Below are positions 1-8,119 of a DNA stretch of 64,000 bases, piece by piece. Made by a program: the position numbers and the translations under genes. The notes beneath the pieces were generated by a model. It did no database searches, was not told the origin of the DNA, and saw only the letters and a program-made list of their open reading frames with translations. Within the stretch, counting starts at the first letter, position 1. Each line of letters starts with the position of its first letter. Location of the stretch: contig NZ_JAJADR010000003.1 in NCBI RefSeq assembly GCF_020447265.1, positions 608,315-672,314 of the forward strand. Reading direction: 5' to 3'. This DNA comes from Hymenobacter lucidus (GTDB taxonomy: Bacteria > Bacteroidota > Bacteroidia > Cytophagales > Hymenobacteraceae).

Positions 1-29
1 GCAGCCTTTTTACATAAAGTCGAAGCGAA

Positions 30-788
30 TTAAGCGGCTACCGGCACGCCGGCGGTCTTATCTTTCTTGAGGCGAATGACGCGCAGCTTGTCCAGGGTCC
101 AGATGACGGGGTACGTGGGGTCCAGCTCCCACCACTTCACGCCGAAGTTGACGCGGCTGGGCAGCTTGTGGTGGTTGTTCTGGAACAGCTCCCCGCCGGT
201 GAGGAAGTCGAAAAACAGCGAGTTGCGCGACTTGTCGTTGTTGTCGAAGTTCTGGTAGCCGTACTTGTGGCCGCTCCAGTTCACGATGGCGCCGTGCACG
301 GCGCCCATCGAGAAGTGAATGGGCAACAGCAGATACTGCCACCAGGCTGTGGCAAAATTGACGTAGAACAGCACGTAGAACACGCCCCAGCCCACGCGGG
401 AGTACCACTTGTTGCCAAACTCCTCCAGAGCCGTCCACTCGGGGTAGTCGCCCTCCTGAAACCGCTCGGCGGCTTTGGAGCGGCCGTAGAGCACGTCCTG
501 GTACACGCCGCGCGTTTTCCACATCATGGTAAAGGCGTTGGTCGAGTAGTGCGGGGAGTGCGGGTCCCGGTCGGTGTCGGAGTAGGCGTGGTGCATGCGG
601 TGCAGCAGTGCGTAGCCCCTCGGCGACATAAAAGATGAGCCCTGCCACACGTAGGTCATCACGAAGAACACCTTTTCCCAAAACGTGCTCATCGTGAACA
701 TCTTGTGGGCCGCGTAGCGGTGCTGGAAAAACGACTGCGTAAACAGCGACAAATACCAGTGGGCCAGAAAAAAGAGCAGGATAGCCAT
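30..788 (-). CDS. Acyl-CoA desaturase (membrane fatty acid desaturase family)
   Basis: A 252-residue integral membrane protein that should introduce a cis double bond into acyl chains, probably delta-9. The three histidine boxes of the family are visible: HRYAAH at residues 23-28, HRMHH at 63-67 and NNHHKLP near residue 205; together they bind the di-iron centre. Hydrophobic segments lie at the N-terminus and around residues 135-165. It is somewhat shorter than typical delta-9 desaturases (about 300 residues or more). The gene stands alone and is transcribed leftward, away from the 2H phosphoesterase gene. The acyl carrier (CoA, ACP or lipid) and exact position cannot be read from the sequence. 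Confidence 0.9.
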   Translation of the reverse strand: MAILLFFLAHWYLSLFTQSFFQHRYAAHKMFTMSTFWEKVFFVMTYVWQGSSFMSPRGYALLHRMHHAYSDTDRDPHSPHYSTNAFTMMWKTRGVYQDVLYGRSKAAERFQEGDYPEWTALEEFGNKWYSRVGWGVFYVLFYVNFATAWWQYLLLPIHFSMGAVHGAIVNWSGHKYGYQNFDNNDKSRNSLFFDFLTGGELFQNNHHKLPSRVNFGVKWWELDPTYPVIWTLDKLRVIRLKKDKTAGVPVAA

Positions 789-1003
789 AAACCAAGCAAG
801 CTAAAAAGTGACGACAGAACGACAGTGAAGCCGGCAGTCTGGTAAGCCAGGGCGGGCCGCATTTGTTCAAAGCTGCCCGCCCAAGGTACATAATAAGCCA
901 CAGCTCAGTTGTACGAAACCCGCCGGAACGGCTTCGGCGGCCGGCGTTGTAAGGAAATTTCGGCCTTTCTCAACCCCACGACCGGTTCCTGAGTTTAGAC
1001 CAT

Positions 1004-1621
1004 ATGCTCGCCATTACTACCCTGCTCACGCCGCTCTACGCGGCCCGCATCAACCGCATCATCAAGGGACTGGAAACGGAGTTTGGCCTCGACGACGTGC
1101 AGGCCACCCCCGACCCGCACATCACCTACCAGCTGGCCGGGGTGCGCAAGCTCTCCATGCTTAAAAGCGTGCTGCGCGAGGTGGCCCGCACCACCGCGCC
1201 CTTCGAGGTGCACACCACCGGCCTGGGCGTGTTTCCGGGGCCCAATCCGGTTATCTACATCCCGGTACTGCGCACCGATGCCCTCAACCAGCTCCATCAG
1301 CGCGTTATTCGGGCTACGGCCCCGCTGTGTTTGCGCACCGACAAGTTCAGTGGCCCCGAGTGCTGGCTGCCCCATATTTCCCTGGCCCTGCACGATACCA
1401 CGCCCGAACTGCTGGGCCCCGTGCTGCAATACCTCAACAAGCAAACCTTCAACCTGAAGCTCACCCTCGACAATCTGGCCATTCTGCGGCAGGAGGGCGA
1501 CTTGTTCCTCTGCGAGGAAACGTTTCCGTTTGAGGGCCAAGCCGTGCGCGCGCCTTTGCCCACGCCGCTCACCGTGGTCAGCCAGCAGCTCACGGTAGAA
1601 ATTACCCGGGAAGGGCGGTAA
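1004..1621 (+). CDS. 2'-5' RNA ligase-like 2H phosphoesterase
   Basis: A 205-residue cytoplasmic protein of the 2H phosphoesterase superfamily. The two signature motifs are present as H39-I-T and H124-I-S, each embedded in a hydrophobic strand (PHITYQ and PHISLA). Members act on 2',5' or cyclic nucleotide phosphodiester bonds; the physiological substrate of the bacterial proteins of this group is generally unknown. The ATG lies just after a short leader and there is no operon partner on the same strand within 100 bases. Family assignment is secure, substrate is not. Confidence 0.8.
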   Translation: MLAITTLLTPLYAARINRIIKGLETEFGLDDVQATPDPHITYQLAGVRKLSMLKSVLREVARTTAPFEVHTTGLGVFPGPNPVIYIPVLRTDALNQLHQRVIRATAPLCLRTDKFSGPECWLPHISLALHDTTPELLGPVLQYLNKQTFNLKLTLDNLAILRQEGDLFLCEETFPFEGQAVRAPLPTPLTVVSQQLTVEITREGR

Positions 1622-1733
1622 CTATGCCGGGCGCCGTTTCCGCTTTGCCGCGCCGCTGCTACTTTTACGGGCCCGGCGCGGCAATCTGCCCGCCGCCCCC
1701 GACCTTTACCGCTTCACCACTTTCTTTCCGCTT

Positions 1734-2198
1734 ATGTACAACGCCGTACTCATTCTGCATTCCTGGAGCCGCTGGCTGGTTCTGATTTTTGGCCTGATAG
1801 CCCTCTTCCGCGCCTTCAGCGGCTGGCAGGGCCGCAAGCCTTACCTGGGCGCCGACAACGGTATGGGCGCCGCCTTCGTGGGCTCAATGCACCTGCAGCT
1901 GCTGCTGGGTTTGATTCTGTATTTTGGCCTGAGCCCCTTCGGCGTAAAAGCCTTCGAAACGGCCGGCGGGGCCGTCATGAAAGACCCAATTGGCCGGTTC
2001 TGGGGCGTCGAGCACATTGCCACCATGCTGCTGGCCGTCATTGCCGCCCAGGTGGGCCGCACGCTCTCCAAGAAAGCCACCGACCCAGTGCTCAAGCACA
2101 AAAAGGCCTTTACCTGGTTTCTGGTGGCCCTGCTGCTGGTGCTGCTCATGATTCCGTGGGGCATCTGGAATCCGGCCCGGCCGCTGTTCCGCTTTTAG
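1734..2198 (+). CDS. Small conserved membrane protein, unknown function
   Basis: A 154-residue protein with about four membrane spans (roughly residues 5-25, 45-65, 92-108 and 125-145). Histidines lie in or next to the membrane segments at the N-terminus (ILHSWSRW), in span 2 (SMHLQ) and in GVEHIATM, a pattern reminiscent of small haem-binding or cytochrome-b-like membrane proteins, but no haem motif is proven. It lies 112 bases after the 2H phosphoesterase and is followed by a strong hairpin terminator, so it is likely expressed as a single gene or with the upstream one. Confidence 0.7.
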   Translation: MYNAVLILHSWSRWLVLIFGLIALFRAFSGWQGRKPYLGADNGMGAAFVGSMHLQLLLGLILYFGLSPFGVKAFETAGGAVMKDPIGRFWGVEHIATMLLAVIAAQVGRTLSKKATDPVLKHKKAFTWFLVALLLVLLMIPWGIWNPARPLFRF

Positions 2199-2232
2199 CT
2201 TTGCCGCCCGCCTGGGCATAATCCAACTTTTC

Positions 2233-2270
2233 GCCACGGCTCCTGAATTAATCCGGGAGCCGTGGCTGTT
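2233..2270 (+). terminator. Rho-independent terminator after the small membrane protein
   Basis: An 11-bp stem GCCACGGCTCC / GGAGCCGTGGC with a 12-base loop followed by TGTTTA. It sits 34 bases after the preceding stop codon. Confidence 0.7.
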
Positions 2271-2412
2271 TACCGGCATATGGATGGCGTCGGGCGTATT
2301 TTCTAAAGAAGAAGTAGTTAGGCTAGATTCTTCTTTCGTTCTTGCGTAGTATAATTGTTATCATTGTGTTTCCCACCAGCACTTAGTCGCTGCTTTTTCT
2401 CTTCCTTTTTCC

Positions 2413-2589
2413 GTGCAAAAGCCAGCCTCCCGTTCCCGCTTCTCGCGAGATGAGTTTTGCGACCTGATCGACAACCACCTCCAGCAACTGGAATCCAGCC
2501 AGGATGCCCGGCACAAGTATGCGGGCCTGCTGGCCGCCGTACGCAGCAGCTTCGAAGCCTACCAGAAAACCCGTATGCGCAAGGCCTAG
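2413..2589 (+). CDS. Small hypothetical protein (58 aa, GTG start)
   Basis: A short reading frame from a GTG at 2413 to TAG at 2587-2589, ending 26 bases before a textbook terminator, which is the main reason to call it. The product is charged and helical, with basic ends (N-terminal QKPASRSRFSRDEF, C-terminal QKTRMRKA) and a central segment rich in Gln, Leu and Glu. No signal peptide or membrane span. No upstream in-frame ATG exists before the stop at about 2383, so GTG is the only reasonable start. I recognise no family; a small nucleic-acid-binding or regulatory protein would fit the charge pattern but is only a guess. Confidence 0.5.
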   Translation: MQKPASRSRFSRDEFCDLIDNHLQQLESSQDARHKYAGLLAAVRSSFEAYQKTRMRKA

Positions 2590-2615
2590 CGCCAACCCGC
2601 TCCGATGGAACATAC

Positions 2616-2654
2616 AACAGCCAGCCCTTCACCGGGCTGGCTGTTCGCGTTTTA
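2616..2654 (+). terminator. Rho-independent terminator
   Basis: Perfect 12-bp stem AACAGCCAGCCC / GGGCTGGCTGTT with a 6-base loop, followed by CGCGTTTT. Located 26 bases after the 58-residue reading frame. Confidence 0.85.
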
Positions 2655-2743
2655 CAGTTGCATGTACCGCACATCATTCCCAGCACGCTACGCTTCCGGT
2701 AGAGTCCGAGGAGCCTCGCGGGCTGACGGTGTATCCGTAGTGC

Positions 2744-3505
2744 TTAGAGCGAATAGCCGCCCGAGGCTTCCAAGCGCTGGGCATTCACCCAACGGGCGGC
2801 GTCGGAGCAGAGGAATGCCACAATGGGCCCAATATCGTCGGGCTCACCGATGCGGCCCAGAGCCGTATTGGCGCTCATGTACTGCTCCAGCTGCGGGTGC
2901 GCCTCGCGGGCGGCAGCCGTAAAATCGGTCTTGATAATGCCCGGCGCTACTACGTTGGCCCGGATGCCCCGGCCGCCCAGCTCCTTGGCCATATACTTGG
3001 TCAGGGTTTCTACGGCCCCTTTCATAGAGGCGTAGGCCGCGTAGCCGGGCGTGGTGAAGCGGGCCAAGCCAGTCGAGAAGTTCACTACACCGCCACCGTC
3101 GGCCAGTAGGGGTAGCAAGTTCTGGGTTAGGAAATATACGCCCTTGAAGTGTACGTTCAGCAGGTTGTCGAAATCTTCCTCGGTGGTTTCGGCAAAAGCC
3201 GAGCGGGCGTCGATACCGGCATTATTGATGAGAAAGTCGAAGCTGGCGCGCTGCCATTTGTGCTGGAGCTGCTCATTGACGGCAGCCACAAAGACAGGAA
3301 ATGTGGCGGTGCGGCCGGTATCCAGGGGCAGAGCCACTGCCTGACGGCCCAGGGCTTCAATCTGCGCCACGGCTTCCTGAGCTTCGGCTTCCTGGGTGCG
3401 GTAGGTGATGATCAGGTCGTGGCCGGCCTGGGCCAGGTGCAGGGCACTGTTGCGGCCCAGGCCGCGGCTGCCGCCGGTTACAAGGGCAATTTTGGAAGTA
3501 CTCAT
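2744..3505 (-). CDS. SDR family NAD(P)-dependent oxidoreductase
   Basis: A 253-residue classical short-chain dehydrogenase/reductase. The N-terminal Rossmann motif TGGSRGLG binds the nucleotide, NNAG follows in mid-protein (FLINNAGID), and the active-site Tyr and Lys are in GYAAYASMKGA with the upstream Ser in VNFSTG. I chose the ATG at 3503-3505 (MSTSKIALVTGG) because classical SDRs begin a few residues before the glycine motif; an in-frame ATG 15 codons upstream would add an atypical tail. An AraC-type regulator gene lies 77 bases upstream on the same strand and may control it. Substrate unknown. Confidence 0.88.
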   Translation of the reverse strand: MSTSKIALVTGGSRGLGRNSALHLAQAGHDLIITYRTQEAEAQEAVAQIEALGRQAVALPLDTGRTATFPVFVAAVNEQLQHKWQRASFDFLINNAGIDARSAFAETTEEDFDNLLNVHFKGVYFLTQNLLPLLADGGGVVNFSTGLARFTTPGYAAYASMKGAVETLTKYMAKELGGRGIRANVVAPGIIKTDFTAAAREAHPQLEQYMSANTALGRIGEPDDIGPIVAFLCSDAARWVNAQRLEASGGYSL

Positions 3506-3582
3506 GGCGTGTCTTGGTTTCAGAAATAGAACAAGACAAAGGTGAGGCACTGCCCGGGCCGGAGTATGGTGAGAGCTTCAGT

Positions 3583-4038
3583 TTAAATGGTGACAGTTTC
3601 CGATTTGGCCAGCCGCTGGGCCTCCCATACTTGCTCCCGGTACTGCTTGGGCGTGACGCCCGCGAAGCGCTTAAAGAACTTGGTGAAGTTCGACGGGTCG
3701 AAGGTGAGGCCGGCGGCCACGTCGGCCACCGAGCGGGCCGGATTCAGCAGCTGCTCCCGGGCCAGATCCATAATGCGGGCCTCGAAAAAGTAGCAGGGTG
3801 AGTGGCCGGTAGTGAGCTTGATGGTATTGCTCAGGTGCGTGGGATGAATATGAAGCTGGTCGGCAAAATCCCGGATTTCGAGCATTTCGGTGGCACGGCC
3901 CGCGACAATATCGGCCAGGTGCAAGTCGATTAGGTGCAGAAAGTCGGCCGTTATTTCGTGCTGCCGGGCCAGGATTTTCTTCGGAATGGGTGTGGGCATA
4001 GATTGGGGCAGATTATTAGCCATCAATACAAACATCAT
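3583..4038 (-). CDS. AraC family transcriptional regulator, DNA-binding domain only
   Basis: A 151-residue protein that is essentially a C-terminal AraC/XylS helix-turn-helix domain (about residues 45-140) with a short N-terminal helix and no cupin or sensor domain. The two HTH units are seen in FADQLHIHPTHLSNTIK and in VADVAAGLTFDPSNFTKFF, followed by the typical FKRFAGVTPKQYR. Several in-frame ATGs exist (4038, 4035, 4023, 3999); MPTPIPKK at 3999 would also make a sensible product, so the start is uncertain. It lies directly upstream of the SDR gene in the same direction and is divergent from a second AraC gene. Confidence 0.82.
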   Translation of the reverse strand: MMFVLMANNLPQSMPTPIPKKILARQHEITADFLHLIDLHLADIVAGRATEMLEIRDFADQLHIHPTHLSNTIKLTTGHSPCYFFEARIMDLAREQLLNPARSVADVAAGLTFDPSNFTKFFKRFAGVTPKQYREQVWEAQRLAKSETVTI

Positions 4039-4172
4039 AGGGCACTCTGCCTTTTATCAAGAGGGTAAACACATAGTTCTTATGGTGAGCCGTCTCGAAG
4101 AAGATGCGGCCGGCAAGCTACTAGATTTCTCAAAGGGCCCAACGAATGGTTTGATTCTCGTAACTTAGCTGC

Positions 4173-5075
4173 ATGCTGAAACCCCATACGCTCGAAGATT
4201 TTTACCAGCAGAAAATCCACTGGCTGCCCGACAACCTCCAGCAGGACATCGGCCACTTCAACGTATTTCGGCTCGACGATTTCGTGGGTCCTACCGCCTG
4301 CCACCTGCCCTACAGCCGCAAGGATTTCTATAAAATCACGCTCGTAACGGGCCGTAGCAATTACCATTTCGCCGATAAGACGGTCGAAATCCGCGGCAAC
4401 GCCCTGCTGTTTGCCAATCCCATGGTGCCTTACGAGTGGGAGCCGCTCGACGACGACCAATCGGGCTATTTCTGCATCTTTACCGAGGCTTTTTTGCAGC
4501 GCCACCAGCTAGCCGGCACCCTGGAGCTGCCGCTGTTTCGTCCTGGTGGGCAGCCGCTCTACGCCCTCACTGAGGACCAGCGTGAGGCCGCGGCGCAGCT
4601 ATTTGCCAAGATGGAAGCAGAAATTGGCTCGGACTACACCTACAAATACGACCTGCTGCGCAACTACGTGTTTGAGCTGATTCACGGCGCCCTGAAGCTA
4701 CAGCCCGCCACCACGCTGTATAAGGACAGCAGCGCCGCCACGCGCATTGCCTCGCTATTTACGGAGTTGCTGGAGCGCCAGTTCCCCATCGAAACGCCTG
4801 GGCAGCAGGTACGCCTGCGCACGGCCAACGCCTTTGCTGGGCAGCTGGCCGTGCACGTCAATCATCTGAACCGGGCCCTGAAGGAAGTAACGGGTAAAAC
4901 CACCACCCAACTCATTGCCGCCCGCCTCACACAGGAAGCCCACGCCCTGCTGCGCCACACCAGCTGGAACGTGTCGGAAATCAGCTATAGCCTGGGCTTC
5001 GAGGAGCCGGCCCACTTCAACAACTTTTTCCGCAAGCAGGCTGGCACTACGCCCACGGCCGTGCGCACTGTTTGA
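4173..5075 (+). CDS. AraC family transcriptional regulator (cupin sensor plus HTH)
   Basis: A 300-residue regulator with an N-terminal AraC-binding cupin region (about residues 20-150) and a C-terminal AraC HTH domain (about 200-298). The second HTH and tail are clear: VSEISYSLGFEEPAHFNNFFRKQAGTTPTAVR. It is divergent from the short AraC gene at 3583-4038 and lies immediately upstream of an SDR remnant and an intact SDR gene, so it probably controls a short-chain reductase module. The inducer is unknown. Confidence 0.87.
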   Translation: MLKPHTLEDFYQQKIHWLPDNLQQDIGHFNVFRLDDFVGPTACHLPYSRKDFYKITLVTGRSNYHFADKTVEIRGNALLFANPMVPYEWEPLDDDQSGYFCIFTEAFLQRHQLAGTLELPLFRPGGQPLYALTEDQREAAAQLFAKMEAEIGSDYTYKYDLLRNYVFELIHGALKLQPATTLYKDSSAATRIASLFTELLERQFPIETPGQQVRLRTANAFAGQLAVHVNHLNRALKEVTGKTTTQLIAARLTQEAHALLRHTSWNVSEISYSLGFEEPAHFNNFFRKQAGTTPTAVRTV

Positions 5076-5127
5076 TTTTCGCAAGCATTGGTTTGAATGG
5101 GGTAAGCTTTCTGCCCTGCCCCCACTC

Positions 5128-5135
5128 TAGTTTTG
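5128..5135 (+). promoter_or_regulatory. Candidate -7 element TAGTTTTG
   Basis: Matches the Bacteroidota -7 consensus TAnnTTTG exactly, 22 bases before the start codon of the SDR remnant. The -33 element is not clear; a TTTG lies too far upstream. Confidence 0.45.
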
Positions 5136-5157
5136 CAGTGTACTAAAACACGCAACG

Positions 5158-5424
5158 ATGAGCACCTCTCAAACCTGGTTGGTAACCGGGGCCTCGCAGG
5201 ACCTGGGGCTGGGGCTGGCCCTGGCCCTGCAGCTGGCGGCTGGCCACCGCGTAGCGGCCACCGCGCGCCACCTTGGCCAAGTTCTCGGCAGGGCCTCTCC
5301 CACCTTCCTGCCCCTCCAAACCGACCTCACCCACGAAGCCTGCGTAGCGCAGGCCATTGCCGAGGCTATGCACACGCTCGACACCTGGCACCCGCTCACT
5401 GTTTCAACCAGCTTCGAGCAGTAG
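5158..5424 (+). pseudogene. Truncated SDR oxidoreductase remnant
   Basis: An 88-residue reading frame that starts like a classical SDR (MSTSQTWLVTGASQDLGLG, then VAATARHL and LPLQTDLT) but stops at TAG after about a third of the family length, before the NNAG motif and the Tyr-x-x-x-Lys active site. Its sequence parallels the first 80 residues of the intact SDR beginning at 5607 (compare VTGASKGLGL, AVAATSRNL, LPLHMDLG), so it is most simply a decayed tandem duplicate. The glycine motif has a D in place of the usual G or K/R-G (GASQDLG). It cannot be catalytic by itself. Confidence 0.75.
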
Positions 5425-5606
5425 CAGCGAAAAGCGGTGAGGAGCCGGCACCTGTGTTACGATTTTGCTTTTGCCTGCAATAAAAGTAGGCTTGGCACGT
5501 CTGCTCTTGTAGTTACCTCACGCTCTAACCGCTTTCCTTATGCTCTACCAATTCGCAAGCCTCGCCCTGAGCGATGCGCTGTTTTATCAAGAAAACTACC
5601 AACAAC

Positions 5607-6452
5607 ATGAAAACCAAGAACGTATGGTTCGTGACCGGGGCCTCGAAGGGCCTAGGACTGACCTTAGTACAACACCTGCTGGCCCACGGCTATGCGGTAG
5701 CGGCCACCTCCCGCAACCTGGAGGAGCTGCAACAAGCCGTGCCGCCTAGCAACGGCCGGTTTTTGCCCCTGCACATGGACCTCGGCAACGAGCAAAGCGT
5801 GCGGCAGGCCATTGCCACTACCATCAGCACCCTTGGTGGGCTCGATGTAGTAGTGAATAATGCCGGCTACGGCCAGATTGGCGCCTTGGAAGAGCTATCC
5901 GACCAGGAGGCCCGCAAAAATTTCGATGTAAATGTGTTTGGCTTGCTGCACGTGCTGCGGCACGCCACACCCCACCTGCGGCAGCAAGGAGCAGGCCGCG
6001 TGTTCAACATTTCCTCGGTGGGAGGCTTTACGGGCAACTTTCCGGGCTGGGGCATTTACTGCGCCACCAAGTTTGCCGTAGCCGGCCTCACCGAATCGTA
6101 CGCGGCCGAAGTAAAGGAGTTTGGCGTGCAGGCCAGCGTGGTGTATCCCGGCTACTTCCGCACCGATTTTCTTACGTCCGGCTCACTGGGCACCCCCCAG
6201 CACCCCCTGCCCGAGTACCAATCGGTGCGCGACTCCCAGGCCGCCCACGAGCAGCAAATCAACGGCAACCAGCCCGGTGACCCGGCAAAGGCTGCGGCAG
6301 CCCTCGTGGCGCTTAGTGAAGCCGAGCAGCAGCCGCTGCACCTATTGTTAGGCGCCGATGCCTACCAGCTAGCCGACCAGAAAATCCAGGCGGTGCAGCA
6401 CGATATGCAGCAGTGGCAGGCACTGGCCACGGCCACGGCATTTGCCAGTTAG
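5607..6452 (+). CDS. SDR family NAD(P)-dependent oxidoreductase
   Basis: A 281-residue classical SDR. The TGASKGLG cofactor loop is at residues 9-16, NNAGYG in the middle, Ser in NISSVGG, and the catalytic pair in GIYCATKFAVAG. The long C-terminal region (about residues 185-281) resembles the oxidoreductases often annotated as YusZ-like or retinol-dehydrogenase-like. I chose ATG 5607 (MKTKNVWFVTGAS); the in-frame ATG at 5574 would add 11 residues not expected in the family. Preceded by a truncated paralogue and an AraC regulator on the same strand. Confidence 0.88.
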   Translation: MKTKNVWFVTGASKGLGLTLVQHLLAHGYAVAATSRNLEELQQAVPPSNGRFLPLHMDLGNEQSVRQAIATTISTLGGLDVVVNNAGYGQIGALEELSDQEARKNFDVNVFGLLHVLRHATPHLRQQGAGRVFNISSVGGFTGNFPGWGIYCATKFAVAGLTESYAAEVKEFGVQASVVYPGYFRTDFLTSGSLGTPQHPLPEYQSVRDSQAAHEQQINGNQPGDPAKAAAALVALSEAEQQPLHLLLGADAYQLADQKIQAVQHDMQQWQALATATAFAS

Positions 6453-6528
6453 CTAAATACCTTCTTGTCCTTGCCAGGTAGAGCCGCAACCATTCGTGCT
6501 CTGCGCAGATAGTCCCGTTTTTTCTCAG

Positions 6529-6565
6529 AAAGCCCTTTATTCCACTTGGAGTAAAGGGCTTTTTA
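6529..6565 (+). terminator. Terminator hairpin of the AAAGCCCTTTA type
   Basis: Stem AAAGCCCTTTA / TAAAGGGCTTT with a 12-base loop and a following T-run, 76 bases after the SDR stop. The same stem sequence recurs inside the inverted repeats at 36484-36746 and 51426-51585. Confidence 0.7.
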
Positions 6566-6819
6566 CTTTGGCAGGCCCGGCACATTGCAGCGGGCAGATG
6601 GCCGCGTGAGGCTTCATGCGCAGAATGTCCGCCATGGTAGACGGTGGATTCGGCTCCACTGGTGTTTTTATATTCTATATTCTGAAGATTTACTCCCTCT
6701 TTTGTAGTATCGTATGGCAAGAGTCGGCCGTGCTACGTATGCAGGGCTTTTATCTTTCCGTTACCCGCCGCGTGGGCGGTTGGTCCGTCCCTGGTTTGCC
6801 CCAGCTTCTCTAGTTTCTT
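6566..6819. other. Intergenic region upstream of the amidase gene
   Basis: Together with the terminator, this fills the 367-base gap between the SDR and the amidase. The middle (about 6660-6710) is AT-rich for this genome and is the likely promoter region, but I find no full TTTG-N19-TAnnTTTG match; TATCTTTC at about 6751 is one mismatch away from the -7 consensus. No gene seen. Confidence 0.4.
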
Positions 6820-7884
6820 TTGCCTTTGCGAATCGCCTACCTTTTTTTGCTGTGCTGCCTGCTTTCGGTTCAGGCCTTCGCCCAAGCTGCCTACCGGCGT
6901 GTGAAAGCCCGCAACGGCGACGGGGTAGAAACCCTGCTGCTGCGCCAAGGCCTGAGCCCGGGCCGGTATGGAGCCGCTTTTAAGCAGCTCAATAAGAAAA
7001 ACTTGACCCGCCGCCACGGCCTCATTACCGGCCGCACTTACCTGTTGCCTAAACGCGTGGCCACCCGCAAACCGCCGGTCCTCCGCACCGCCCGCCGTAC
7101 CTCCCGGCCCGCTACAGCTGTGCCCGTAGTGCTCAGCACCAAGCCCATTAGCCCCGCTCAGCTCTTCGGCCCGCGCTACGCTGGCACCCCGGCACAGAGC
7201 AGCTCTTTGCGGGGCGCGGTCTACTATCTTTCCTCGGGCCACGGCGGCCCCGACCCCGGCGCCATCGGCAAGTATGGCTCCTACCAGCTGGCCGAGGATG
7301 AGTATGCCTACGACGTGACCGTACGCCTGGCCCGAGTGCTGATTTCGCACGGCGCCCTGGTGTACGTAATGGTACAGGACCCCAACGACGGTATCCGGGA
7401 TGAAAACGTGCTGCCAATGGACTACGACGAGGTGCAGTACCCGCAGCTACGCATTCCGTTGAGCCAGGTGCAGCGCCTGCGCCAGCGCATTGCCCAGGTC
7501 AATAAGCTGCACGCCCGCCACAAGGGCGCCTACCAGCGCCTGCTGGCCCTGCACGTGGACAGCCGCAGTGAAGGACAGAATATCGACGTGTTTTTTTACC
7601 ACCACGCCAGCAGCGCCACCGGCCTGCGCCTTGCCAAAAATATTCACCGGGTGTTTACCAGCCGCTACAAGCGGGCCCAGCCCAACCGGCCCTACTCGGG
7701 CAATGTGTCGGAGCGCGGCACGTTGTATGAGGTGCGCAACAGCCACGCCCCGGCTGTATTCATGGAGCTGGGCAACATCCGTAACCAGAAAGACCAGCGC
7801 CGCTTCGTAGTGGCCGACAACCGCCAGGCCCTGGCCAACTGGATCTGCGAAGGACTCATTGCCGACTATCGGGGTAAGCAGTAG
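6820..7884 (+). CDS. N-acetylmuramoyl-L-alanine amidase (Amidase_3)
   Basis: A 354-residue exported cell-wall hydrolase that should cut the amide bond between muramic acid and the stem peptide. A signal peptide occupies residues 1-20 (IAYLFLLCCLLSVQAFAQA). Residues 25-70 are a short basic segment resembling a degenerate LysM-like region. The zinc amidase domain runs from about 133 to 350: H141 in GHGGPDPGA, E159 or E161 in AEDEYA, H245 in LHVDS and the catalytic E316 in MELGNIRN. The start is TTG at 6820, chosen because it gives a complete signal peptide and no in-frame ATG is close. N-terminal linker between signal and catalytic domain is longer than usual. Confidence 0.88.
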   Translation: MPLRIAYLFLLCCLLSVQAFAQAAYRRVKARNGDGVETLLLRQGLSPGRYGAAFKQLNKKNLTRRHGLITGRTYLLPKRVATRKPPVLRTARRTSRPATAVPVVLSTKPISPAQLFGPRYAGTPAQSSSLRGAVYYLSSGHGGPDPGAIGKYGSYQLAEDEYAYDVTVRLARVLISHGALVYVMVQDPNDGIRDENVLPMDYDEVQYPQLRIPLSQVQRLRQRIAQVNKLHARHKGAYQRLLALHVDSRSEGQNIDVFFYHHASSATGLRLAKNIHRVFTSRYKRAQPNRPYSGNVSERGTLYEVRNSHAPAVFMELGNIRNQKDQRRFVVADNRQALANWICEGLIADYRGKQ

Positions 7885-7905
7885 GGAACCGCACTGGCTT
7901 ATCCT

Positions 7906-8094
7906 GGCGCGAGTTTAGGCACAGCCGTAACTGTGCTTATCTATACTGTGGAGATTGTATCTCCACTGTCGCGCAGCGGCAAACTGGTAGCGGGCCGTCT
8001 GGAGCAAGCCGTGCGGCTTTGTCGTTCTGACGGGAGGAGGGTCAGCCTCCCGGCATGAAAAGGCACGAGTTACGACTACGCCTAAGCTCGCGCC
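7906..8094. repeat. 189-bp inverted-repeat element with internal hairpins
   Basis: The ends are 15-bp inverted repeats, GGCGCGAGTTTAGGC (7906-7920) and GCCTAAGCTCGCGCC (8080-8094), 14 of 15 complementary and the remaining pair a G-T wobble. The arms continue inward with AGCCGTAACT and AGTTACGACT. Inside are three perfect small hairpins: TGGAGAT/ATCTCCA, AAGCCG/GGCTTT and GGGAGG/CCTCCC. The element fills nearly the whole gap between the amidase and the ATP-grasp gene. No reading frame and no obvious target-site duplication. It could be a MITE-like element or encode a branched structured RNA. Confidence 0.6.
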
Positions 8095-8119
8095 AGACCG
8101 GATTTACTAAACTCAACTT

